Origin: Polynucleobacter sp.
Lineage (GTDB): Bacteria > Pseudomonadota > Gammaproteobacteria > Burkholderiales > Burkholderiaceae
DNA length: 23,104 bases
Assembly: GCA_023253245.1 (NCBI GenBank)
Contig: JALRHB010000010.1
Coordinates: 1-23,104, forward strand
Direction of reading: 5' to 3'
The notes below the pieces were generated by a model. It did not search any database and was not told where the DNA came from. It saw nothing but the letters and a program-made list of their open reading frames with translations. The translations under genes were made by a program, and so were the position numbers. Of this stretch, positions 1-7,114 are shown piece after piece (positions within the stretch are counted from its first letter, which is position 1; each line of letters begins with the position of its first letter).

Positions 1-1916
1 TGTACTGATTGCAGATTGTTACCGCGTGCCCCAATAATTTCTAGAAATTTATCATTTACGGGTATGCGTTTTTCTGGCACAGCAATAGACTCTCGCCCAG
101 ATAAATAAGCGCCAGTTAACGACTGTGGATTCTTTTCTACTTCAGCGGGCGTGCCCTGGGCTACAACCTCGCCACCATGAATGCCTGCTCCTGGTCCAAT
201 GTCAATGACGTAATCTGAAGCACGAATCATATCTTCATCATGCTCTACTACTAAAACGCTATTACCCAAGTCGCGTAAATGTTTGAGAGTGCCTATGAGG
301 CGGTCGTTATCGCGTTGATGCAGACCAATCGAAGGTTCGTCTAGTACATACATGACACCAGTTAAGCCAGAGCCAATCTGCGAAGCTAGACGAATGCGCT
401 GCGCTTCTCCACCAGACAGTGTGTCAGCACTGCGTTCAAGAGAAAGATAATCGAGACCAACATCGTTCAAAAAGCGTAAGCGTGAGCTAATCTCTTTCAC
501 AATCTTGTCAGCAATTTCGCGTTTAGCGCCCTTGAGCTCTAAAGTTTCGAAATATTCTTTTGCTGCTTTTAAAGGAAGAGCGCTGATCTCAAAAATAGCG
601 CGCGATTGCTGACCTTCGCCGACTTTGACAAAACGTGCCTCTTTTCGTAATCGACTGCCACTGCAGGCAGGGCAGGTCTGTACGTTTTGGTAGCGGGATA
701 ACTCCTCACGTACTGTTGCAGAATCAGTTTCGCGATAGCGTCTCTCAAAATTAGCAACAATACCTTCAAACGCATGCTCACGAATACTATTTTTGCCACG
801 TTCATTGATATATTCAAATGGAATGGTGATATCGCCAGAGCCATGCATGATCAAGTCTTGTTGTTTTTTGCTTAGGCTCTCAAATGGTTTCTCTACATCA
901 AAGCCACCATATTTTGCGAGAGTTTGGAGTAACTTAAAGTAGAACTGATTGCGCCTATCCCATCCTTTGATGGCTCCTGAAGCTAAGGATAGCTCTGGGT
1001 GAGCAACGATACGCTTGGGGTCAAAGAAGGATTGATGTCCCAGGCCATCGCAGGTTGGGCATGCACCCATAGGGTTGTTAAAAGAGAACAAGCGAGGCTC
1101 GAGCTCTTGCAGGGAGTAGGAGCAAATCGGGCAAGCAAATTTACTCGAGAAAATCATTTCCTTACCGCTATCCATATCAACAATCATGGCCTTGCCATCT
1201 GCAAGGCGTAATGCGGTTTCAAAGGATTCGGCCAAGCGCTGGGCGATATCAGGGCGTACTTTTATCCGGTCAACTACTACCTCAATAGAGTGCTTGTCAT
1301 TTTTCTTGAGAGTCGGCAATTGATCGACCTCAAAGATTTCGGCTTTGGCAGTATTAGTGGTGCCACCGCCTGAGCGTACTCTAAAGCGAACAAAGCCTTG
1401 AGATTGAAGATCTTGGAATAAATCAACAAACTCCCCTTTGCGCTCGCTGATCACTGGGGCAAGAATCATCAGCTTGGTATCTTCTGGCATTGCTAAAACG
1501 GTATCGACCATTTGAGAAACGCTTTGAGCTTCTAGAGGCAGATGATGATCAGGGCAGTGTGGAGTACCAGCGCGGGCAAATAACAAACGCAAGTAATCAT
1601 GAATTTCAGTGACAGTACCTACAGTTGAGCGCGGGTTATGACTGGTTGCCTTTTGTTCAATTGAAATAGCAGGGGAGAGCCCTTCAATGGTGTCAACATC
1701 GGGCTTTTCCATCATTTGCAAGAACTGACGAGCATAAGCCGATAAGGATTCGACATAGCGACGTTGACCCTCGGCATAAAGAGTGTCAAAAGCCAGCGAG
1801 CTCTTACCAGAGCCTGAGAGGCCAGTCAGAACGACTAATTTCTCTCTAGGTATGTCTAGATTGATATTTTTGAGGTTGTGCGTGCGCGCACCGCGGATCT
1901 TAATTTCGTTATTCAT
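1..1916 (-). CDS. uvrA: UvrA, excinuclease ABC subunit A (partial, C-terminus outside window)
   Basis: UvrA is the DNA-damage recognition ATPase of nucleotide excision repair; it loads UvrB at lesions. The frame is open from ATG at 1916-1914 to the left edge, 638 codons of a protein usually about 940-950 residues. Visible in order: first Walker A (GLSGSGKSS, about residue 31), the first Cys-X2-Cys zinc-module elements (CPIC and CPTC, coded near 1055-1130), the second zinc cysteines (CPACSGSRLRKEA, near 650-672), the first ABC signature (LSGGEAQRIRLASQ) and Walker B (YVLDEPSIGLHQRD), both coded near 330-425, and the start of the second ABC half (EIIGARGNNLQS) at the edge. An in-frame TAA at 1925-1923 just upstream fixes the ATG as start; I see no good Shine-Dalgarno. 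It diverges from the MFS gene across only 37 bp. No LexA-type box is obvious. Identity is certain; only the C-terminus is missing, because of the window edge. Confidence 0.97.
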   Translation of the reverse strand, partial: MNNEIKIRGARTHNLKNINLDIPREKLVVLTGLSGSGKSSLAFDTLYAEGQRRYVESLSAYARQFLQMMEKPDVDTIEGLSPAISIEQKATSHNPRSTVGTVTEIHDYLRLLFARAGTPHCPDHHLPLEAQSVSQMVDTVLAMPEDTKLMILAPVISERKGEFVDLFQDLQSQGFVRFRVRSGGGTTNTAKAEIFEVDQLPTLKKNDKHSIEVVVDRIKVRPDIAQRLAESFETALRLADGKAMIVDMDSGKEMIFSSKFACPICSYSLQELEPRLFSFNNPMGACPTCDGLGHQSFFDPKRIVAHPELSLASGAIKGWDRRNQFYFKLLQTLAKYGGFDVEKPFESLSKKQQDLIMHGSGDITIPFEYINERGKNSIREHAFEGIVANFERRYRETDSATVREELSRYQNVQTCPACSGSRLRKEARFVKVGEGQQSRAIFEISALPLKAAKEYFETLELKGAKREIADKIVKEISSRLRFLNDVGLDYLSLERSADTLSGGEAQRIRLASQIGSGLTGVMYVLDEPSIGLHQRDNDRLIGTLKHLRDLGNSVLVVEHDEDMIRASDYVIDIGPGAGIHGGEVVAQGTPAEVEKNPQSLTGAYLSGRESIAVPEKRIPVNDKFLEIIGARGNNLQSV

Positions 1917-1953
1917 GATTTTTTAGCGTAACTTGTTAATATAGCTCTTTCCC

Positions 1954-3138
1954 ATGAATTCTTCTGAACTTCGCTCCACTCTTGCCCTAGCGGGCATATT
2001 CGGCCTTCGTATGCTGGGCCTCTTCCTTCTTTTGCCTGTTTTTAGCATCCACGCCCATGGTTTGCCGGGCGGCGAACATGCATTATGGGTGGGTCTGACT
2101 CTCGGTATTTTCAATATTATTCAGGCCTGTTTTTATATCCCCTTAGGTAGATTGTCCGATCGGATTGGCCGTAAACCAGTTGTTTTGTGGGGACTTTCTC
2201 TTTTTGTCGCGGGTGCTTTGATCTGCGCTGCCAAGGATGATCTGCTTTGGATCGCTATAGGTAGGGGAGTAATGGGGGCTGGAGCGGTTTCTGCAGCGAT
2301 TTCTGCTTGGGTAGCTGATTTAACTCGGGAACAAGTGCGAACCCGCGCAATGGCTTTAGTGGGGGGCAGTATTGCGCTTTCTTTTGCGTTATCACTTGTA
2401 ATTGCTGCACCGATATATCGCCTTATTAGTCTGAGCGGAATTTTTATGGTTCTGGCGGTATTGGGTGTCATGGCTATGTTTGTAACTTATTTCGTTCTGC
2501 CAAGCTCAAGGCCTGAGGCACAAGCTCAACAAGCAAGTCTCAAGGCGGTTTTTCTTCGCCCTGAACTTGTACGCTTAAATGCTGGTGTTTTTGTTCTTCA
2601 TGCGACACAAGTAGCAATGTTCTTGGTAGTGCCACGCTTGCTAGTGCAAGCAGGGTTACCGCTCGCATCTCATTGGCAGGTATATTTACCGGTTGTTTTG
2701 CTATCTTTTTTTGTAATGGCCCCAATTCTGATTTTTGGTGAGAAGAAGCAGAAACTGCGAACGATTCTTTTATTTGCCATTGTCTTGCTATTGATTGCTG
2801 AAGTGCTCTTTACTTATACAGTTTCCGTTTTATCTATTGCTATTGCTTTATTAATTTATTTTGTAGGATTTAATTTATTGGAGGCCTTGCAACCTTCTTT
2901 GGTGTCTCGTTTTGCCAAAGAATCCAAAGGTACTGCATTGGGTATTTACAACACCACTCAGTCCATAGGCTTATTTATGGGCGCTGTTATTGGGGGCTAT
3001 TTAATGGATAGCCATGGCGATTTATCGGTCTTTGTAATGGGTGCTGTACTCTTGGTTTGCTGGCTTATAATTGCATGGTCGATGCGTGAATTGCCGGCAA
3101 AGGTAGTGGTTTCAAGCGATCCAACTGCAAAGATATGA
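1954..3138 (+). CDS. Major facilitator superfamily transporter, YajR-like
   Basis: A 394-residue inner-membrane protein with about twelve hydrophobic segments, typical of MFS secondary transporters. It carries the MFS motif A between helices 2 and 3 (GRLSDRIGRKP, residues 65-75) and a motif-B-like stretch (DLTREQVRTRAMA) in the first half. The sequence resembles Escherichia coli YajR in its N-terminus (LRSTLALAGIFGLRMLG), the DLTREQ.RT.AMA motif and the NLLEALQPSLVSR segment. It ends soon after the last helix and so lacks the C-terminal soluble ferredoxin-like domain of YajR. The substrate is unknown; drug or proton-coupled export is often predicted for this family. ATG 1954 has no clear ribosome-binding site. 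A TAATAT at 1937-1942 could be a -10 element giving a very short leader. It lies 48 bp upstream of ssb and may be cotranscribed with it. Confidence 0.9.
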   Translation: MNSSELRSTLALAGIFGLRMLGLFLLLPVFSIHAHGLPGGEHALWVGLTLGIFNIIQACFYIPLGRLSDRIGRKPVVLWGLSLFVAGALICAAKDDLLWIAIGRGVMGAGAVSAAISAWVADLTREQVRTRAMALVGGSIALSFALSLVIAAPIYRLISLSGIFMVLAVLGVMAMFVTYFVLPSSRPEAQAQQASLKAVFLRPELVRLNAGVFVLHATQVAMFLVVPRLLVQAGLPLASHWQVYLPVVLLSFFVMAPILIFGEKKQKLRTILLFAIVLLLIAEVLFTYTVSVLSIAIALLIYFVGFNLLEALQPSLVSRFAKESKGTALGIYNTTQSIGLFMGAVIGGYLMDSHGDLSVFVMGAVLLVCWLIIAWSMRELPAKVVVSSDPTAKI

Positions 3139-3186
3139 CCTAAGCTTCACATTCAATTAACTGCATTATTTTCTTCGGGAGACAAC

Positions 3187-3639
3187 ATGGCTTCGGTAAA
3201 TAAAGTCATCATCGTGGGTAACGTGGGGCGCGACCCTGAAACACGTTATATGCCTAGTGGCGATGCCGTCACTAATATTTCAGTAGCAACATCAGATCGC
3301 TATAAAGATAAGCAAACGGGCGAGATGAAAGAGACCACAGAATGGCATCGTGTCGCATTCTTTGGCAAGCTTGCTGAGATCGCTGGTCAGTACCTCAAAA
3401 AGGGCTCACAAGTTTATGTTGAAGGCCGTTTGCGTACTCGTAAATGGACTGATGCCAGTGGTCAAGAAAAGTATTCCACCGAGATTGTTGCTGAAACAAT
3501 GCAGATGCTAGGTGGCAAGCCAGTAGGTGGTGGCGATGGTGGCGAAAGTTACAGCCGCTCAAAGTCATCTGAACAATCTACGCCAGCATCTTCAAGCGCA
3601 GCATCTCTTGGTGCAATGGACGACGATATTCCGTTTTAA
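3187..3639 (+). CDS. ssb: Single-stranded DNA-binding protein
   Basis: SSB coats single-stranded DNA during replication, recombination and repair, and recruits partner proteins through its acidic tail. The 150-residue product has the N-terminal OB-fold (MASVNKVIIVGNVGRDPETR, then WHRVAFFGKLAE and YVEGRLRTRKW) over about residues 1-110. A short Gly/Ser-rich flexible linker follows, and the canonical C-terminal tip MDDDIPF is at 144-150. Length is normal for a betaproteobacterial SSB. A clear Shine-Dalgarno GGGAGA (3177-3182) sits 4 nt before ATG 3187. The gene follows the MFS transporter by 48 bp and is closed by the hairpin at 3666-3691. Location beside uvrA is the usual arrangement in many proteobacteria. 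Confidence 0.97.
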   Translation: MASVNKVIIVGNVGRDPETRYMPSGDAVTNISVATSDRYKDKQTGEMKETTEWHRVAFFGKLAEIAGQYLKKGSQVYVEGRLRTRKWTDASGQEKYSTEIVAETMQMLGGKPVGGGDGGESYSRSKSSEQSTPASSSAASLGAMDDDIPF

Positions 3640-3665
3640 TGATGTAACTATTTCTGAGGAAATAT

Positions 3666-3695
3666 AAAAAGCCCTTTTTGAAGGGCTTTTTCTTT
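3666..3695. terminator. Bidirectional rho-independent terminator between ssb and queF
   Basis: An 11-bp perfect stem, AAAAAGCCCTT (3666-3676) and AAGGGCTTTTT (3681-3691), with a 4-nt loop TTTG. The T-run follows the stem on the plus strand, and the A-run preceding it becomes a T-run on the minus strand. It lies 26 bp after the ssb stop and 18 bp beyond the queF stop, so it can end both convergent transcripts. Confidence 0.9.
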
Positions 3696-3709
3696 ACTTA
3701 TTTTTGCTA

Positions 3710-4537
3710 TCACTGCCTTGCATGACGAGCATTATCTGGCCAAGGCGCATTATGGTCAGTGCGAAAAGGATTGATATCTAAACCGCCCCGACGGGTATAG
3801 CGCGCATAGACTGAGAGTTTTTCTGGCTTACATTGGCGCTTGATATCGCAAAAGATCGTCTCTACGCAATGTTCATGAAACTCTCCAAGTTGCCTAAAAC
3901 CGATCAAATAGCGTAGCAAACCTTCTTCAAGAATGGGTCTACCTTGATAACGAATTTGCACGCTAGCCCAATCTGGTTGCCCAGTCACTGGACAGTTTGA
4001 TTTGAGCAGGTGGGATACCAAGCATTGTTCGATGGGTCCAAAAGATTCATTGACTTGAAGAAGGCTGGGGTCTGCCTTTAGGTGTGGATCAATTTCAATA
4101 TCTAAGCGATCTATGAGAACGCCACTCATTTCTTGCATACCTTTTTTTGCAATGCTATCGCTTGAACAAATGCGTGTTGTAACTTTTCGCCCTGCCACCT
4201 CTGATAAATCAATAATTAATCTTTCACGTACTTCGTTCTCATCTCCAAAGCGCGCATTATTTAAGCTATTTAAGTAGAGCTTAAAAGACTTAGACTCAAT
4301 CATGTTTGGGGAGTCTGCTGGAATCTGAAACTCTGCTATGGCAATTTGCGGCTTACCTTTTGAGTTGAGCCAACTTAATTCAAAAGCATTCCAAATATCA
4401 ATCCCAACAAAAGGCAAGGCCTGATCTGGCTTAATACCTAGCTTGAGGCGGTTCTCAGATCGCGGAATAGGAAAAAGGAGACTCGGATCATACTGATCTG
4501 GGTACTGAGTTGTTCTACCAAGTGGAAGTGTTGACAT
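3710..4537 (-). CDS. queF: NADPH-dependent 7-cyano-7-deazaguanine reductase (QueF, long type)
   Basis: QueF reduces the nitrile of preQ0 to the aminomethyl group of preQ1 in queuosine biosynthesis, a cytosolic four-electron NADPH-dependent reaction. The 275-residue length fits the long, two-half (E. coli-type) family rather than the short Bacillus type. The QueF motif ESKSFKLYLNS is at 81-91. The catalytic cysteine and aspartate lie in the conserved NCPVTGQPDW (Cys182, Asp189). The start ATG (4537-4535) shares its A with the upstream gene's TAA (4539-4537), so translation is probably coupled to the 5'-nucleotidase. It is the last gene of the ilvA - nucleotidase - queF transcript. No riboswitch-like leader is present, since the gene has no leader of its own. 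Confidence 0.96.
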   Translation of the reverse strand: MSTLPLGRTTQYPDQYDPSLLFPIPRSENRLKLGIKPDQALPFVGIDIWNAFELSWLNSKGKPQIAIAEFQIPADSPNMIESKSFKLYLNSLNNARFGDENEVRERLIIDLSEVAGRKVTTRICSSDSIAKKGMQEMSGVLIDRLDIEIDPHLKADPSLLQVNESFGPIEQCLVSHLLKSNCPVTGQPDWASVQIRYQGRPILEEGLLRYLIGFRQLGEFHEHCVETIFCDIKRQCKPEKLSVYARYTRRGGLDINPFRTDHNAPWPDNARHARQ

Positions 4538-5445
4538 TAGATTTTGGGTTTATTGGATACGCCAGAAACAACATGACCTGTTGGCGCCACTGATGCGGCT
4601 GATTGGCAGTGACCAGTTTGATCATCAAAGAAAAAATCTGGTTCGAATTCGCGCAAGAATTCACTTTTAGAGAGACCTCCTAAGAACATCGCCTCATCAA
4701 CATCAATACCCCATGCCATGAGTGTGCGAATAGCGCGTTCATGTGCGGGCGCAGAGCGAGCAGTAACTAAGGCGGTACGGATGCGCATTCCCGTTTCGCT
4801 GCTGGTGCGTTGTAAGCGATGCAGGGCTTCAAGCAGTGGCTTAAAAGGGCCCGGTGGCAGAGGAATGTCTGCTTTCTTGCTCTCATGATCCACAAAGGCA
4901 ACTAAACCTTTACTTTGGAATATTTGTTCGGCTTCATCAGAAAAGAGTACCGCATCACCGTCAAAGGCAATACGAATTTCGTTAGGGTGAGACTCTGCTA
5001 TCTTGCTCGATTCTGGATAAACACGCGCCGCCGGAAACCCTGCATCAATCGTTGCGCGCACATCATCTTCATTGGCGGATAAGAAAAGATTGGCATGTAA
5101 AGACCGTAAGTAATGATAAGGGGGTCTTCCTCGAGTAAACACGCCTCGCTCTAAGCGAAGTCCATGGTGTTCTGCGGAGCGGAAGACGCGAAGTCCACTC
5201 ACGGGGTCATTACGTGACAAGATAACTACTTCAACTCGCTGCTCACCTTCTTCATTAAATGCCAATAATTTTTTTACGAGCGGAAATGCAACGCCAGTTT
5301 GGGCGGCTTGAGATAGGCGCTCCAATTGCAACTTCATATATGCGCTGTCATCAGTAGATTCAAAGATACGATTTTCTTCCTCGAAGTCAAACAGAGCGCG
5401 CGATGAAATCGCTACAACAAGTTTTCCAGTGAGGGTGTATGACAT
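4537..5445 (-). CDS. Cytosolic 5'-nucleotidase (bacterial 5-nucleotidase/cN-I-like family)
   Basis: A 302-residue protein of the bacterial 5'-nucleotidase family related to cytosolic nucleotidase I, predicted to dephosphorylate nucleoside monophosphates. Family hallmarks visible: LVVAISSRALFDFEEE at 9-24, GVAFPLVKKLLAFN at 51-64, VEVVILSRNDPVSGLRVF at 71-88, FTRGRPPYHYLRSLHANLFLS around 103-123, an HAD-like acidic motif FDGDAVLFSDEAE at 161-173, and a C-terminal GGLSKSEFLREFEPDFFFDDQ segment. No signal peptide. The ATG at 5445 lies 14 bp after the ilvA stop, and the stop overlaps the queF start, so it sits mid-operon. The substrate is not determinable from sequence. A link to queuosine or amino-acid metabolism is only positional. 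Confidence 0.88.
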   Translation of the reverse strand: MSYTLTGKLVVAISSRALFDFEEENRIFESTDDSAYMKLQLERLSQAAQTGVAFPLVKKLLAFNEEGEQRVEVVILSRNDPVSGLRVFRSAEHHGLRLERGVFTRGRPPYHYLRSLHANLFLSANEDDVRATIDAGFPAARVYPESSKIAESHPNEIRIAFDGDAVLFSDEAEQIFQSKGLVAFVDHESKKADIPLPPGPFKPLLEALHRLQRTSSETGMRIRTALVTARSAPAHERAIRTLMAWGIDVDEAMFLGGLSKSEFLREFEPDFFFDDQTGHCQSAASVAPTGHVVSGVSNKPKI

Positions 5446-5459
5446 TGAATTATTAAATC

Positions 5460-6980
5460 TTATTTAAGGAAAAGGCGATAAGCAGGATTGTCAGTCTCAT
5501 TCCAATGCGGATAGCCTAGTGATGCCAAGAAATTTTTAAACTTCTTTTGCTCATTCTGAGGCACCTGAATACCAACCAGAATACGACCATAGTCGGCGCC
5601 ATGATTGCGGTAATGAAAAAGACTGATATTCCAGTTGGGCGCCATACTGGTCAAGAACTTCATGAGGGCGCCTGGGCGTTCGGGAAACTCAAAGCGATAG
5701 AGTAGTTCGTCTTGAGCAAGCGTAGAGCGACCACCGACCATATGTCGTAAGTGAGATTTAGCTAGCTCATCGTGTGTAAGGTCAATGGTGGCAAATTTTG
5801 CTTTACGAAAATGCTTTGCAATCGTCTCGCTATCCCCAGCTTTTTGAGTGCTGATGCCAACAAAAATATGCGCCTCACTTTGATCTGCGATCCGATAATT
5901 AAACTCGGTTACGTTGCGATTCCCTAGCAATTCGCAGAAGCGCTTAAAGGAGCCGCGTTCTTCGGGAATGGTGACTGCAAAAACTGCTTCACGAAACTCA
6001 CCAACATCAGCGCGCTCCGCTACAAACCGTAAACGACTGAAATTCATATTGGCACCACAGGCTATGGCAACCAATGTTTTTTTCTTCAGCCGATGTTTTT
6101 CAACATATTTTTTCATGCCCGCAATCGCCAAAGCACCGGCTGGCTCAAGGATGCTACGAGTATCAGTAAAGACATCGTTAATTGCTGCACAGATTTCATC
6201 TGTATCTACAGTGATGATGTCATCGACAACACGTTTGCAAATGCGGAAAGTTTCTTTGCCAACAAGTTTGACTGCTGTGCCATCTGAAAAGAGGCCCACA
6301 TCCTTCATTTCAATGCGCTTGTTTGCCTCAAGCGACCTTCTCATTGCATCAGAATCTACGGACTGAACGCCAATGACCTTGGTTTTGGGGCTAACTGCTT
6401 TGACATACTCCCCAATGCCGGCAATGAGACCTCCGCCGCCAATAGCAACAAAAATTGCATCAATCGGTTCTTGGTGCTGCTGAAAAATTTCTTGGGCAAT
6501 CGTGCCTTGTCCAGCAATTACGTCTGGATCATCAAATGGATGAACAAAGGTGAGACCCCGCTTTTTCTCCAGAAGTTCAGAGTGTTTAAAGGCATCGCTA
6601 TAGGATTCACCATGAAGAATGACCTCTACCCAAGAGCCACCACGTGCCTTAACAGCATCAATCTTAAGGCTAGGGGTAGTCATCGGCATCACAATGACGG
6701 CTTTACATTTCATTTTTGCGGCGGCAAGGGCTACTCCCTGGGCGTGATTTCCAGCAGAAGCCGCAATAACCCCTCTTTTTAGAGCCTCGGGTGATAAATG
6801 AGCCATTTTGTTATAGGCGCCGCGTAGTTTGAAAGAGAAAACCGGCTGGTTATCTTCTCTTTTGAGCAAGACTTGGTTTCCTAAGCGTTTTGTGAGTTCG
6901 GGAGCCAGTTGCAGCTCGGTTTCCCTGGCTACGTCGTAGACTCGGGCCGATAAAATTTTCTTTAAATAGTTCGTTGCCAT
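5460..6980 (-). CDS. ilvA: Threonine ammonia-lyase, biosynthetic (IlvA)
   Basis: A PLP enzyme that deaminates L-threonine to 2-oxobutanoate, the first step to isoleucine. At 506 residues it matches the long biosynthetic type (E. coli IlvA is 514). The PLP lysine is Lys51 in SFKLRGAYNKM. The SAGNHAQG motif is at 75-82 and the glycine-rich phosphate loop GGGGLIAGIG is at 181-190. The catalytic domain ends near residue 325. Two ACT-like regulatory domains follow (one beginning near AVFAVTIPEERGSF, one near YRFEFPERPGALMKF), which implies feedback control by isoleucine and valine. ATG 6980 is followed 14 bp after the stop by the nucleotidase gene. It diverges from the FAD/Fe-S oxidoreductase gene across 134 bp containing overlapping small palindromes. 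Confidence 0.97.
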   Translation of the reverse strand: MATNYLKKILSARVYDVARETELQLAPELTKRLGNQVLLKREDNQPVFSFKLRGAYNKMAHLSPEALKRGVIAASAGNHAQGVALAAAKMKCKAVIVMPMTTPSLKIDAVKARGGSWVEVILHGESYSDAFKHSELLEKKRGLTFVHPFDDPDVIAGQGTIAQEIFQQHQEPIDAIFVAIGGGGLIAGIGEYVKAVSPKTKVIGVQSVDSDAMRRSLEANKRIEMKDVGLFSDGTAVKLVGKETFRICKRVVDDIITVDTDEICAAINDVFTDTRSILEPAGALAIAGMKKYVEKHRLKKKTLVAIACGANMNFSRLRFVAERADVGEFREAVFAVTIPEERGSFKRFCELLGNRNVTEFNYRIADQSEAHIFVGISTQKAGDSETIAKHFRKAKFATIDLTHDELAKSHLRHMVGGRSTLAQDELLYRFEFPERPGALMKFLTSMAPNWNISLFHYRNHGADYGRILVGIQVPQNEQKKFKNFLASLGYPHWNETDNPAYRLFLK

Positions 6981-7114
6981 GCAATGAGCGTACCATGAAT
7001 GGGCTCTAAGCCCTTAGTTTTGCAAGGTTTTATCCTACCGCCCAACAAGTTTCTTGGATTCCTGCCAATATCAAGGCCACTCAATTAAAATGCTTATTTA
7101 TCAAATATGACGCT
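6981..7114. promoter_or_regulatory. Divergent intergenic region between ilvA and the FAD/Fe-S oxidoreductase gene
   Basis: These 134 bp must carry the start signals of both divergent transcripts. Visible structure: two overlapping short inverted repeats, GGGCT-CTA-AGCCC (7001-7013) and CTAAG-CC-CTTAG (7006-7017), about 20 to 37 bp upstream of the ilvA start. On the plus strand a TAAAAT at 7086-7091 could be a -10 element about 24 bp before ATG 7115, but no good -35 partner is seen. I cannot name a regulator. Confidence 0.4.

Noticed and set aside
1917..2060. LexA (SOS) box controlling uvrA
   Set aside because: I looked for CTGT-N8-ACAG in the 37-bp gap and the start of the MFS gene; a CTGT near 2036 has no matching ACAG half-site.
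5914..6366. 150-codon open frame on the plus strand opposite ilvA
   Set aside because: It is antisense to a well-conserved part of ilvA, has no family resemblance and no ribosome-binding site.
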